Shown here: positions 49,637 through 60,600 of the stretch, piece after piece
Layout of the letters: each line of letters begins with the position of its first letter
Position numbering within the stretch: position 1 is the first letter of the stretch
DNA from: Planctomycetaceae bacterium
GTDB lineage: Bacteria > Planctomycetota > Planctomycetia > Planctomycetales > Planctomycetaceae
DNA: 64,000 nucleotides
Reading direction: 5' to 3'
NCBI GenBank assembly: GCA_014762625.1
Contig: JABURQ010000162.1
Span: 1-64,000 of the forward strand
Translations under genes and position numbers: made by a program
Notes under the pieces: model-generated
Database searches by the model: none
Told to the model about the DNA's origin: nothing
Seen by the model: the letters and a program-made list of their open reading frames with translations, nothing else

Positions 49637-51214
49637 ATGAATACGTCTGTTGACCTGAAAGGTCTGACGATCGAGCGCAGCGATTCCCGCGAGCCTCAGG
49701 TGACGCCTCAGCGTCACCTCTGGTCGCGGTATGTCTTCCCGTTAGTACTGATCGTTGGATTTCTCTCACTCATTTCCTGGGCGACCTGGGATCGTATGTT
49801 CCCGCCACGCGAAGTGACCGTGATGCCGGTCATTTCCAGCACCGCCACCGTACAACAAGAGGGAACCCCTCTCTTCAGTGCGGCAGGTTGGGTCGAACCC
49901 CGACCGACTCCCATTCGCGTCGCGGCTCTTGCCCCCGGAGTCGTCGAAGAATTGCTCGTTGTTGAGGATCAGCCGGTCAAGAAACAGGAAGTCGTGGCGG
50001 AACTGATCAAGGATGACGCTCAACTCGCTTACGAACGGGCGCTGGCCGATCAGAAGTTGCGATCCGCTGAACTCTCGGAAGCAGAGTCGGATTTGATAGC
50101 CGCCATCACTCGATTCGAACAACCGGTTCATCTGGAAGCCGCTCTGGGAGAAGCCGACGCCACCCTGGCTAAAATCCAGACCGAATTGAAGAACCTGCCG
50201 TTCCAATTGCAGCGTGCGACTGCCGACGAAACAGCGTCGAGAAAGGATTATGAAGGAAAACGAGATTCGAAGGGAGTCGTCTCGGGAGTCCAGATCGACA
50301 TAGCGAAAGGGAAACTCGATTCAGCGGCAGCACTCGTCGCGGAACTCAAAGACCGCAAAGCGTCCCTGCAATCAGAACAGAAAGCATTGACTCAGCGTCG
50401 AGACGCTCTCAAAACACAACTGAAACTGCTCGCGGAAGAACTTAAGGCGAAGCAATCCGCCGAAGCCAGACTCGAAGCCGCAAAAGCCCGACTCAAACAG
50501 ACAGAGGTCATGGTTGCAGAAGCGAAACTGCGACTGGACCGCATGACGATTAAAGCTCCGGTGGACGGCCGCATCTATCAATTGATCGCGCATCCCGGCG
50601 CGAGAATTGGGAGCGGCATGACGCAAATGCAAGGGCATGACGGCAGTACGATCGTCACAATGTATCAACCTGACAAACTTCAGATACGCGTCGATGTCCG
50701 TTTCAGCGATATCCCCCAGGTCAGACTGAAACAAAAGGTCGAAATCGATAATCCCGCCTTAAAGAAACCGATCGAAGGCGAAGTCTTGTTTATCAGTTCC
50801 AAAGCCGACATCCAGAAAAACACGCTCGAAGTCAAAGTCGGGATTCCCGACGCGCCTCCGGTCTTCAAACCGGAAATGCTCGTCGACGTCACGTTTCTCG
50901 CTCCCGAACAAAAAAATAAGCCGACAGAACCGACCGAGAGTTTGAAACTCTATGCCCCCCAACAACTCGTCCAGTCTGACGACGGGGGAGACTTCGTCTG
51001 GATTGCCGACCAATCGGACGGCGTCGCCCGTCAAGCACGTATCGAAACCCAATCCCCCGCTCGAAACGGACTGGTCGAAGTGACAAGCGGGCTGACGGTC
51101 ACAAGCCGTTTGATTGTGGAAGGGCGCGAATCTCTCGAACCAGAACAGCGGATTCGCGTCATGGGAGAAGATCTCGATTTCGGACCGAGCGGTACACAAG
51201 CGGAAGGAGAATAA
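49637..51214 (+). CDS. HlyD/MacA-type periplasmic adaptor subunit
   Basis: N-terminal TM; GWVEPRPTPIRVAALAPGVVEELLVVEDQPVKKQEVVAEL; long coiled coil; LDRMTIKAPVDGRIYQL. Confidence 0.9.
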   Translation: MNTSVDLKGLTIERSDSREPQVTPQRHLWSRYVFPLVLIVGFLSLISWATWDRMFPPREVTVMPVISSTATVQQEGTPLFSAAGWVEPRPTPIRVAALAPGVVEELLVVEDQPVKKQEVVAELIKDDAQLAYERALADQKLRSAELSEAESDLIAAITRFEQPVHLEAALGEADATLAKIQTELKNLPFQLQRATADETASRKDYEGKRDSKGVVSGVQIDIAKGKLDSAAALVAELKDRKASLQSEQKALTQRRDALKTQLKLLAEELKAKQSAEARLEAAKARLKQTEVMVAEAKLRLDRMTIKAPVDGRIYQLIAHPGARIGSGMTQMQGHDGSTIVTMYQPDKLQIRVDVRFSDIPQVRLKQKVEIDNPALKKPIEGEVLFISSKADIQKNTLEVKVGIPDAPPVFKPEMLVDVTFLAPEQKNKPTEPTESLKLYAPQQLVQSDDGGDFVWIADQSDGVARQARIETQSPARNGLVEVTSGLTVTSRLIVEGRESLEPEQRIRVMGEDLDFGPSGTQAEGE

Positions 51215-51217
51215 AGA

Positions 51218-51949
51218 ATGGCGTTAATCGAAATATCGAATGTCACGAAAAGTTATTCCAAGGGGGAGGAAACGATCACGCCTCTCGACGATGTCTCCTT
51301 CTCCATCGAGCAGGGAGAGTTTATCTCTCTGATGGGAGCCAGCGGCACCGGAAAATCGACACTGTTGAATCTCGTCGCCAGCATCGATAAACCGGACAGC
51401 GGCACCATCAACATCGACGGGACCGAAATCACTCATCTCTCCCGCTCGAAACAGGCCGAATGGCGTGCCGCCAACCTCGGTTACATCTTTCAAACGCACA
51501 ACCTGATCCCTGTGCTCACTTCGTATGAAAATATCGAATTGCCGCTACTGTTATTGTCGATGTCGGCCGCAGAACGTCGCAAGCGCGTGGAAATCGCCCT
51601 CAAAGCCGTCGATCTGCTCGATCGCGCCGATCATTACCCCAGACAGATGTCCGGAGGACAGGAACAACGCGTCGGCATCGCTCGCGCGATTGTCGCTCAT
51701 CCAAAAGTGGTCGTGGCGGACGAGCCGACTGGCGACCTCGACCCTGAAACCTCCGATCAGATTCTGGAGCTTTTGCAACAGCTCAACAAACAACTCAACG
51801 TCACGTTATTGATGGTGACGCACGACGCGGAGGCAGCGCTCACCGCCGAACGACAGTTTCGTCTCGATCACGGCAAACTGATCGAAACCACTCAATCCCT
51901 CGAAACAACTCAACCCACTTCCCCGGTCTCGACCTCGCAGGCTACCTGA
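51218..51949 (+). CDS. ABC transporter ATP-binding protein (MacB/LolD-type)
   Basis: [58 protein letters not shown]. Confidence 0.95.
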   Translation: MALIEISNVTKSYSKGEETITPLDDVSFSIEQGEFISLMGASGTGKSTLLNLVASIDKPDSGTINIDGTEITHLSRSKQAEWRAANLGYIFQTHNLIPVLTSYENIELPLLLLSMSAAERRKRVEIALKAVDLLDRADHYPRQMSGGQEQRVGIARAIVAHPKVVVADEPTGDLDPETSDQILELLQQLNKQLNVTLLMVTHDAEAALTAERQFRLDHGKLIETTQSLETTQPTSPVSTSQAT

Positions 51950-53100
51950 TGAACATTTTCAAATTCCTGCCTTACGTTCTCAAAACTCTGTGGCGACACC
52001 GTTCGCGCACGTTTCTGACCGTCACCGGATCGGCAGTCGCGCTGTTCGTGTTCTGTTTCGTCGGCTCGGTTCAGGAGGGAATGAACGACCTCAAGCGACG
52101 ACAAGCCGCCAAAGGTTCGCTCGTCGTCTTTCAGGCCAACAAGTTTTGTCCGGCCACGAGCCACCTGCCGCAGGATTACAAAATGTTGCTCATGTCGCTC
52201 GACGGTGTTCGGGACGTCATGCCGGTCCAGGTCTTTACCAACAACTGTCGGGCGAGTCTCGATGTCGTTGTTTTTTACGGCGTCCCTCCCCGCATGCTCC
52301 AGGAAGCCCGCAACTTTGACCTGGTCTCCGGAAACTGGTCGGAGTTCGAACAGAATCAGGACTCCGCCGTCGTCGGACGGGCGGTTGCCTCACGTAGAGA
52401 CATTCATGTCGGCGACAAATTTACGATCGGCGATCTATCGGTGAATGTCGCCGGAATTTTCGAGAGCGAAGATCCGTCCGAAGAAAACTACATCTATTCG
52501 CACCTCGAATTTCTCCAACGCGGAAAAGGAATGAATCTCGTCGGGACGGTGACCCAGCTCGAAGTGCTTCTCAATGAAGGCGTCGACCAACTCGCAAAAA
52601 GCGAAGAGATCGACGAGATGTTTCGAGGCGGACCGGTGGAAACTGATACGCGTCCGAAGGGAGTATTCCAAGCCAAAGCGCTCGGTGACCTGACTCAACT
52701 GATCGAGATGGCCCATTACCTGGGTTATGCCTGCGTCGGACTGGTTCTTGCATTGGTCGCGACCACCACCATCATGTCGGTCGAAGACCGAATCCAGGAA
52801 CACGCCGTGTTACAGACTCTCGGCTTTCCCGGGGTGACCGTCTTTCAAATGGTGCTCACGGAAAGCTTCGTCCTCAGTATTCTGGGAGGAACTCTGGGAG
52901 TCGGCGCTGCGATATTCACACTCAAGCTGACCAGTCTCTCGGTCGGAGCGGAAGCGGTCACGATTGCCTTCACCGCGTCCCCCCGCCTGGCATTCACCGG
53001 ATTACTCGTGGCAGCAATCGCGGGAATTCTCGCCGGAATCGCTCCGGCCTGGCATGCCTCCCGCACGGAAATCGTCCCGGCTTTACGCCATAGTGGTTAA
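51949..53100 (+). CDS. ABC transporter permease (MacB/FtsX-type)
   Basis: TLWRHRSRTFLTVTGSAVALFVFCFVGSVQEGM; C-terminal TM domain; 1-nt overlap with ATPase gene. Confidence 0.9.
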   Translation: MNIFKFLPYVLKTLWRHRSRTFLTVTGSAVALFVFCFVGSVQEGMNDLKRRQAAKGSLVVFQANKFCPATSHLPQDYKMLLMSLDGVRDVMPVQVFTNNCRASLDVVVFYGVPPRMLQEARNFDLVSGNWSEFEQNQDSAVVGRAVASRRDIHVGDKFTIGDLSVNVAGIFESEDPSEENYIYSHLEFLQRGKGMNLVGTVTQLEVLLNEGVDQLAKSEEIDEMFRGGPVETDTRPKGVFQAKALGDLTQLIEMAHYLGYACVGLVLALVATTTIMSVEDRIQEHAVLQTLGFPGVTVFQMVLTESFVLSILGGTLGVGAAIFTLKLTSLSVGAEAVTIAFTASPRLAFTGLLVAAIAGILAGIAPAWHASRTEIVPALRHSG

Positions 53101-53259
53101 CAGCGTGTTGAGAAACGGATTTGTCCGTGAGAATGAGAGTTTCGAGAGGAACGCGAGTAAGAAATTCGCAGGAAAATCCCATGAATCATCGAGAATTTGT
53201 GACGATGTGATTCAGCTCAAAAAACCATTCGCATTCAAATCAAGTTTTTCGACGGGCTG
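53101..53259. repeat. MITE-like dispersed repeat, copy 2
   Basis: Homologous to 29759..29916; TIRs CAGCGTGTTGAGAAAC / CAGCCCGTCGAAAAAC; flanked by TTAA and TTAG. Confidence 0.8.
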
Positions 53260-53542
53260 TTAGGGGCACGTTCTCCTCCCAAGCTTTACATTCTCTCGGA
53301 ATCAACATAGGTCACTTGATGATGAAATTCCTGGGAATGGCAGAATCATAGAGTAATGGGATTATTTCAGGCAAAATTCCATTCTTGAAATAATGTCTGT
53401 CCTCCCCCCAGATATCGACGCCCCGCCGAAAGCTTTACCATTTTTTATTTGACACATGTGTACACAACAATTCCAATGACCAGATAAGGATTTCGTGATG
53501 CATACGAAGGAACGTCTTTGATGCTCTGGCGGGAGACTTCAA

Positions 53543-56500
53543 ATGACCGGGGAGACTCAGGCGCAAAACCAGCAATTAGAGGAGAAATTCAGCAATAACA
53601 TCATTGGCTCGGCTGAAAGCAAGTACTTGAAGGATCGACGTGACGCAGCCAATAAGTTCCTGGAGGAAAGCCGAAAAGCGAAGGAAGGAAACTCCAATTC
53701 TGAAGACATCCTTCCAGCGGATTGCCCCGATTACCGAGGCCCGAAAGATGAGTCAGACACCACAGGGCTGGCCCTTTCGGGAGGAGGGATACGATCTGCA
53801 AGTTTCAATCTTGGCTTCGTCCAGTATCTGATCAAAAATAAGTGTTTCCTCAAATTTGATTATCTGTCGACCGTTTCCGGAGGAGGTTATCTGGGCGGCT
53901 TTCTGGCCTCTCAATTCGCACATGCAGGCAAGGACTACCGTCAATTCGAATCTCAGGTGAGTCCGGAAGATAACCAGAAACAACCACAATCGGTGATGCG
54001 TTTGATCCGTTGCGGTCGTTATCTCAAAAGGGTCCCTCGGTTTATCAATCGCTATCTGATTGGGACCTTCTGGATCAATTTTTGGATCTTCGTCGCACTT
54101 GTGTGGTTTGGCTCACTGACCGCCGCGTTATTCAAAATTTCCAAGCTGCCTGCTGGAGGCCACATCCTCAATGGTTTGGGTTTCCAAGGCGACATCGGAC
54201 ATGCGTTCTCCCTTTCGTGCATCTCGGGCAGCATTTGGGTATTAATCTGGCTGATCCGATTTCTTCTCTATTTTATCTTTCCACACATGAATACGCGTAA
54301 CTCGGGACTGGTCCGTTGCATCGACTTTTCATCACGAACCGTGGCGATTCTTTCTCTGGTCTTGTTCGCGTTGGGGTTCGTGGCCGTGTTGGTCACGGGA
54401 GATATTGAACCTCCCGAATGGCAAGAAGGCCCGAACACAAGATCCTTTCTCAACCACGCCACGGATTGGCTTACTTTTGTTCTCGTCATGATCCAGCTTT
54501 TGGCGCTGTTGCCGATTTTCCGATTTGACGAGTTGCTGAAAAGCGGGACCAAGCAGCGCGGCACCTGGCAAAATACGTTTTTTACAGTGATTACAACCGT
54601 AATTCTCGTCGGTTTCCCGCTCTTTGCATTTGGTTACTTCGCTCGCGAAGACTTCGCGAGAACCATTCAGGATGACCGTTACAATTCGGTGCTCAACAAC
54701 GGTTCGCTCAACGAGACGGCTGTGGCAACGACCGCTTCAGCAGGGCTCGGAGTAATCGGAGAAAAGTTCGTTCCAGAGAATTTGGATTTTCGAAATCCAC
54801 GTCTCATCTGTCGCTACCACATACGGAACTGGCCTTTGTTTTTTCAGCTTTTGGAAGAGCGTGTTGGGAGTGAGTACCGGAACAATAACCAACAGGGGGA
54901 AACTCTCAAATCCGACGAGACTACAATCCTTTCCGATTACGGACCGACTGACCCCGTCGCCATGAAACTGTTGAATGCCGCTTATTCTGCAAAACTTCAC
55001 CCGGATGATGTGGAGAAAGAGAAAGCATTTCGCAAAAACCTCCCACAAAATGTATTTTCGCACCTAGAGACACTCGAAAAGGGCACCGAGATAAACGAAC
55101 GCGGTTTGTTATTTCAGAAAACACTCTATCTCTCGAAAACATTTTCAACCTACAAAAAAGAACTCCCCCTCTATCCGCTTTCATTGGTGAAACTTGAATG
55201 GTGGCAGTGGCCGCGACTAAGATTTTCAGAGACAAAAGCGCTCTCTCAACTGACGGAACTCTATCAACAGGCCGTCATTCGGCAGATCAATCATAGCTGT
55301 CTGAGTTCCCACGATTTCTTCAAATATTTCAATCCGAGAATTACCTCATCCTGGTCGGCACCTGGGGCCAAAGGAATGAACGGTGATACTCCTTCCAATG
55401 ATCCAAGTGACAGCGATTCCAGCGACAACCACCAGGCTGACCGATTTTCCGGCCCGTCACAAGAAGGAAGCCATATTCCGTTTCGCCCCGCCAACGTCGT
55501 TGATTATTTTCAACGCGCGAGTCTTTATCATTGCGCACATAACCCAGTCAATCACGATGTCCCCCAAGAAAACAAGTCGTCAAATAACTCGACCACGTCC
55601 ACTCACGATTCTCCGGAGGAAAGTGAGCCTGCTTCTGAAAACGAAGTGACGGCAAACAAACATGATCCTTGCCTCGGTATCGAAGAAAATCTCTCCGATA
55701 CCCGTCAATTAAACCGGAGGCTCTTGCAGAATTACTTCGGGCCGCGTCTCATACAACCCGCAGACACGATCTTCAATTATACCACTATTAAAGCCGATCA
55801 ATCAGCCCGCTGGTGGTACTGGGGAATTTCTAGCGGGATATGGGTTTTCCTGTCGTTGGTCGTCAATCTCAACCGAACTTCGCTGCATGAGTTTTACCGG
55901 GAGCGTCTCCAGGAGATGTGGCTCTATTCTAGCCGCCATCCGAGACCTTCCGCCGAACAAAGCTCGAAAGCCATACCTCAGACACAGGACGAAGATAACC
56001 CCCTGCTGTTCAGTAACCTTCGCCAGCCCCAGGCCGAGGATTCCAAGCACCCGTTTCCGTTCCTGATCATCAATGCCACCGCGAATTTGTTCTACGCCCA
56101 TCTGGGAAATCTCGTGAAATCAGATATTGATTCACGTCCCCGGCAATCCCGCTTCGAGTTCAATCCGTTGAAGGTCACCATCTACCATTCCGCGAACCCC
56201 GCCGAATCACCGGAAGAAACAAATGGCGACTCCGCAGAGACGAAATATGTCCAAAAGCGGACTGAAGAGGATGTGATTCAGTATCAGAACAAGCTCAACA
56301 GCAAACTGGACCTCTCTTCCGCGATGGCGATCTCTGGAAGCGCCGTCAGCCCCGTCATGACGACCAACCTGATGTTCCGCATCCTGCTCTTCCTGAGTAA
56401 TATTCGTTTCGGCCAGTGGCTCCCGAAGCCGAACCTCCCGGCAGCTCGGGACAAAAAGTTTTTCCGCAGACACCATGCCTCGATTGCCAGATGTCTTGCT

Positions 56501-57469
56501 GAGAGCAGGATTCCAAACTCGGAGGATCGTCGTTATTTGTTTCTGAGCGACGGAGGGCATTACGAGAACCTCGGAGTTGAGGCATTGCTCGCTCGTAGAG
56601 TCGAATACATTCTCTGCGTCGATGCGTCACAGGATGGTGACGGGCGATTTCTCGATCTCCTGAAACTGATTCGTCGCTCGAGAGCGATGGAAGGGATCAA
56701 TATCACCTCGGATCCTGAAGGACGGCAGCCTCTGGATATCTCCTGCCTCGACGCACTTAAGGGACATCCCGCCAAACGCCATTTCTTTGAAGCTTATATT
56801 CAATATCCTGACCGGCCCTATAAGTGCCATTTCTACTACGTGAAACCAAGCTTCGATCAGGACGAACCCGCGGAAATCACCAATTACAAATTAGACAACC
56901 CAGACTTTCCACACGATCCCACGCTCGATCAGTTCTATACCGAAAGACGTTTTGAATCGTATCGATTGCTCGGTTGGCATATTGCCGAATCGTTCGTGAA
57001 AAATCACCCGGAAATTTTCATCGGAAAACAAAAGTCGGATTCGAAAAAGCCTCCTCTCGACAAAAGACATCGGCACTTTAACGTCGAGATCCGGGAACTC
57101 GCTCATTCGGTTTGCGTTGCCGGAAAACAATGGGATTCCAAACTCCCGGATCTGGCCGACAAAATCGCCCACATGGATGAGAACACCGTCCTGGAAGACG
57201 AAACGGTCGCCATCCTCTACAAGGCCTTCAAGCATTGCATCCAGAATGCCCCTTCGATCGACTCAGAAATGTCTCCTCCGGATCGACGTAAAATAGTCAT
57301 CCTCAGCGAAGCTGTTTCCGTCATCCGTCGCGAGACCTATCTCTGGCAGGATAAACATGCCGCACAGCTATCAGGACTATTCCCTGAGTTCAAAGAAGAG
57401 CTGTTCGACATCGTCAATTATTACCAGCGCCGGAAACCGTATTCACCGACGACAAATACCGCTCAATAA
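53543..57469 (+). CDS. Large membrane-associated patatin-like phospholipase domain protein
   Basis: GLALSGGGIRSASFNLGFVQYL; YLSTVSGGGYLGGFLAS; C-terminal FLSDGGHYENLGVEALLARR; several TM segments. Confidence 0.85.
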   Translation: MTGETQAQNQQLEEKFSNNIIGSAESKYLKDRRDAANKFLEESRKAKEGNSNSEDILPADCPDYRGPKDESDTTGLALSGGGIRSASFNLGFVQYLIKNKCFLKFDYLSTVSGGGYLGGFLASQFAHAGKDYRQFESQVSPEDNQKQPQSVMRLIRCGRYLKRVPRFINRYLIGTFWINFWIFVALVWFGSLTAALFKISKLPAGGHILNGLGFQGDIGHAFSLSCISGSIWVLIWLIRFLLYFIFPHMNTRNSGLVRCIDFSSRTVAILSLVLFALGFVAVLVTGDIEPPEWQEGPNTRSFLNHATDWLTFVLVMIQLLALLPIFRFDELLKSGTKQRGTWQNTFFTVITTVILVGFPLFAFGYFAREDFARTIQDDRYNSVLNNGSLNETAVATTASAGLGVIGEKFVPENLDFRNPRLICRYHIRNWPLFFQLLEERVGSEYRNNNQQGETLKSDETTILSDYGPTDPVAMKLLNAAYSAKLHPDDVEKEKAFRKNLPQNVFSHLETLEKGTEINERGLLFQKTLYLSKTFSTYKKELPLYPLSLVKLEWWQWPRLRFSETKALSQLTELYQQAVIRQINHSCLSSHDFFKYFNPRITSSWSAPGAKGMNGDTPSNDPSDSDSSDNHQADRFSGPSQEGSHIPFRPANVVDYFQRASLYHCAHNPVNHDVPQENKSSNNSTTSTHDSPEESEPASENEVTANKHDPCLGIEENLSDTRQLNRRLLQNYFGPRLIQPADTIFNYTTIKADQSARWWYWGISSGIWVFLSLVVNLNRTSLHEFYRERLQEMWLYSSRHPRPSAEQSSKAIPQTQDEDNPLLFSNLRQPQAEDSKHPFPFLIINATANLFYAHLGNLVKSDIDSRPRQSRFEFNPLKVTIYHSANPAESPEETNGDSAETKYVQKRTEEDVIQYQNKLNSKLDLSSAMAISGSAVSPVMTTNLMFRILLFLSNIRFGQWLPKPNLPAARDKKFFRRHHASIARCLAESRIPNSEDRRYLFLSDGGHYENLGVEALLARRVEYILCVDASQDGDGRFLDLLKLIRRSRAMEGINITSDPEGRQPLDISCLDALKGHPAKRHFFEAYIQYPDRPYKCHFYYVKPSFDQDEPAEITNYKLDNPDFPHDPTLDQFYTERRFESYRLLGWHIAESFVKNHPEIFIGKQKSDSKKPPLDKRHRHFNVEIRELAHSVCVAGKQWDSKLPDLADKIAHMDENTVLEDETVAILYKAFKHCIQNAPSIDSEMSPPDRRKIVILSEAVSVIRRETYLWQDKHAAQLSGLFPEFKEELFDIVNYYQRRKPYSPTTNTAQ

Positions 57470-57550
57470 ACTTCCTCCGCCAATTCCAAATAAAGTTGTC
57501 CCGGCATCCTGCTGAGCAGAGACGGTAAATAGCTTAAAACATGGCGGCAT

Positions 57551-57592
57551 AAAAAATGCTCAATCCGCTGTCGAAACAGTCGAATTGAGCAC
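57551..57592 (-). terminator. Rho-independent terminator of the 57626..61564 gene
   Basis: Minus strand: TGCTCAAT...ATTGAGCA stem with inner CTGT/ACAG pairing, followed by TTTTTT. Confidence 0.8.
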
Positions 57593-57625
57593 AGTCGTCT
57601 CAGAATTTCCGAATCGTGTCGGCGA

Positions 57626-60600
57626 TCAACGTTTGCGGACTTCGAGCACGTATTTCATGAGATCGTTGAACTCCTGACGAGTCTTCAACTGCTTCACAAG
57701 TCCCGCCGGCATGATCGAGGTCCGAGAGTCGGCGATCTCATCCACCTTCGCTTTCGGAATCTTGATCGGTTGCGGTTGGGCGAGATTGCGAATCACGATT
57801 TCCCGATCGTTATCATCGACTCGGATTCCCGTGTAGATTTTCCCATCATCCGTAACCACGGTCACTTGAGCGAAATCTTTGTCGATCCGCTTGGAGGGTC
57901 TCAAGACCGAGTCCACGATTTCTTCCGGGCTTAAAACGGTCTTCATCTTCGTCAGATCGGGGCCGAGACGGGTGGTTCCCGACGGAGGATCGTGACACGC
58001 GAAACACGCCGCCGCCGACTTGTAGAAGAGGTTCTTCCCGCGTTCGGAATCCCCTTTTTCATACGCAACCTTCGCCAATTCAACCGACGGTATCGAGAGC
58101 AATTCGTCTTCCAGTTTCTGGTTCGAGAATCCTTCCGGATCGATCCCGACATCCTTCAACACCAGTTCCGCTTCCAGCGGATGCTCGGCCAGAATCTCTT
58201 CCGGTCTCCAGAACCGGGTCCGATCGCTGGTTTCCGCCCGCACGCGTTTCACGGAAGCGGGTGAGATGGTGGAAGCATTGTTGCCCCAGGTATTACGAAC
58301 GAATGTCAAGACGGCCGCCATCTCTTCGTCAGTGAGCAGATCACGAAAGGCGGTCATCGGCGGAACACCACGCACCGGGTCAAACGTCTTGCCGTGGACG
58401 GTGATCCTCCCCCACATTCCATGCAACGCCATCTTAATCAGACGATCTTCACTGCCGTTAACCCACGGACTTTGCACCAGAGATGGATACGTGATTCCGT
58501 TCCCTTTTCCGTGCGTCAAGTGGCAGGTCGCACAGTGAGATTCCCGCTGGAACACTTTCGCCCCGAGTTCGTAGACTTTCTGGTCCGCAGGACTGAGGTG
58601 TTTGGGAGGATCGAATTCCACATACTCGATTTCCGCCGGTGCCACGAATCCACTCGACCCTTTGGCATCGTAGGTGTACCAGAAGTGTTTTACGGTCTCG
58701 GCAGCTTTCGCGGCATGTCTCACTTTCGAGGCCAAAAGCGTATTCAGCAACTCGTCGTTTTTCACGTTATGTTGCTGATGCAACCACAAAGCTTCCAATA
58801 AGTGATGCGCTTCGTTTTCATCATTCGGATCGAAGTCAGCCATCCACTTTTTCGTCGCGGCAATGACTTCCTTGGAATCGCGGGCGCTCAATTCCACTCG
58901 CGAGCGGTGACGAACGCCGTTGACCGGATGCTTCAGATTCTCCAGCAGCACCGGAATCGGTTGACCGTCAATCTTGACCGGCTCCTGCAGCGGTCGCCCC
59001 TTCACTGTCAATCGGAAAATACGTCCGTGCTGGTGATCGCGATTGGGGTCCCGAATGTTGTGTTGCATGTGCCCGATAATCACATTGCACCAGTCGGACA
59101 CATACAATGCTCCGTCTTCACCGACGATGGCGTCCGTCGGTCGGAAGTTCCGGTCTTCACTGTCGAGCAGCGGTTTCACCGGAGTCCCCCAGACTTCGCC
59201 GAGCTTGCGTTCTTCCGGTTTGTCTCCTTCACTGATGTTGACGTCGACGGCAGCCACGACCTTGTCACCGTTAAAAAACTCAATTTTCCCGTTGTTAAAA
59301 CGGGATTCGAATCCCTTGCGATTCCAGACCTTGAAACTAGAAATCTGCACGGGTTCGGAGAAGTCTCCTCTCATCCACGGGTTGTTCTCCGGCTTAGTGT
59401 GAGCGAAATTGGTTGTGTTTCCGTCCACCAGAAGTTCCGGTACATAATTACTGAGTTGGCTCGACATCTTCAGCTTCGCGGTACTGGCAATGTTCTGGTT
59501 GCCGCTGAAGGCTTCCACCTCGCAAATATTCATTTGCTGCCGGCCTTTGACACTCAGTCTGAAGCCGGTGATTTTTGTTTCTTTCAGGGCCGGGTGATTG
59601 ACCGTAATCAATCCTCCCCCTTGCGTGATGGAAATTTCCTGCTGACTCTCCTCTTCAGGAGCTTCCTCCGCTGGGAGATCATCACCCCGATCGAGATCGT
59701 ACTGTTTGACGCCCAGGAATCCGATGGTGTTGCAAATCAGGAAGTCCTGTTGCAATTCTTCCGGGAAGTGCTGCGAGGAGAGAATTTCGTCGGCGGCCAC
59801 CGGTCGAAACTCTTTCTCCAGCAGCTTGAACATTTTGAACCCCTTCCCTTCGGGACGTACTTGATACGATCGTCCGCCGGTCCCGTCATTTGCGTAGCAA
59901 TAGCCCCAGTAGTCAAAACTGGTGCCGTGCGGATTCGGTGAATTGCCGGCGTGAGGAGTGATCACAAAGGTGCGGGGATCGAAACGATACATACCCGATT
60001 CGCCGATGTTGAGCGTCGGCTTCCAGGGGGTTTCGTGATTGTGAACCAGGAAAATACCGCTCTGCCAGTAAATCCCGCCATCCGGGCCGTAAATCAGGTT
60101 GTTCGCCGCATGATGAGTATCGGCGGTACCGAGTCCCTGCAACAGAATCTTGCGAACATCGGCCTTGTCGTCTCCGTCGATGTCCTGCAGAAACAACAGA
60201 TCGGGTCCGGAGGTCACGATCACACCGCCACCCCAGAACTCGAAACCGAGCGGGTTGTTGACGTATGCGAAAATCTTTCGTTTGTCGGCGACGCCGTCCC
60301 GATCGGTATCCTCGAAGATCATGAGGCTATCGTTCATCTCCTTCAACGGTTCCCACTTGGGATAGGTATTCCAGCAAGACGCCCACAGGCGGCCTTTGGA
60401 ATCGACCTGCATCTGGACGGGATTCGCCATATCCGGGAACATCTCCTCGGACGCGAACACATTCAATTCGTATCCTTCGGGAACTTTGATCTTCTGGCGA
60501 CTTTCCTCGGGCGTGAGGTAGTTAAGATTTCCTTCTTTCTCGGCACTGGAACTTTTACTGCCGCCTCCGACGTTGGAGATCACTTTCACCGGCGGAGGAA

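Noticed and set aside
53361-53395. Hairpin ATTATTTCA...TGAAATAAT upstream of the patatin gene
   Set aside because: Short AT-rich stem; could be chance and no known riboregulator pattern.
58802-59941. 379-aa plus-strand ORF opposite the PVC cytochrome gene (also 59951..60895)
   Set aside because: Shadow ORFs of a gene with clear domain motifs.
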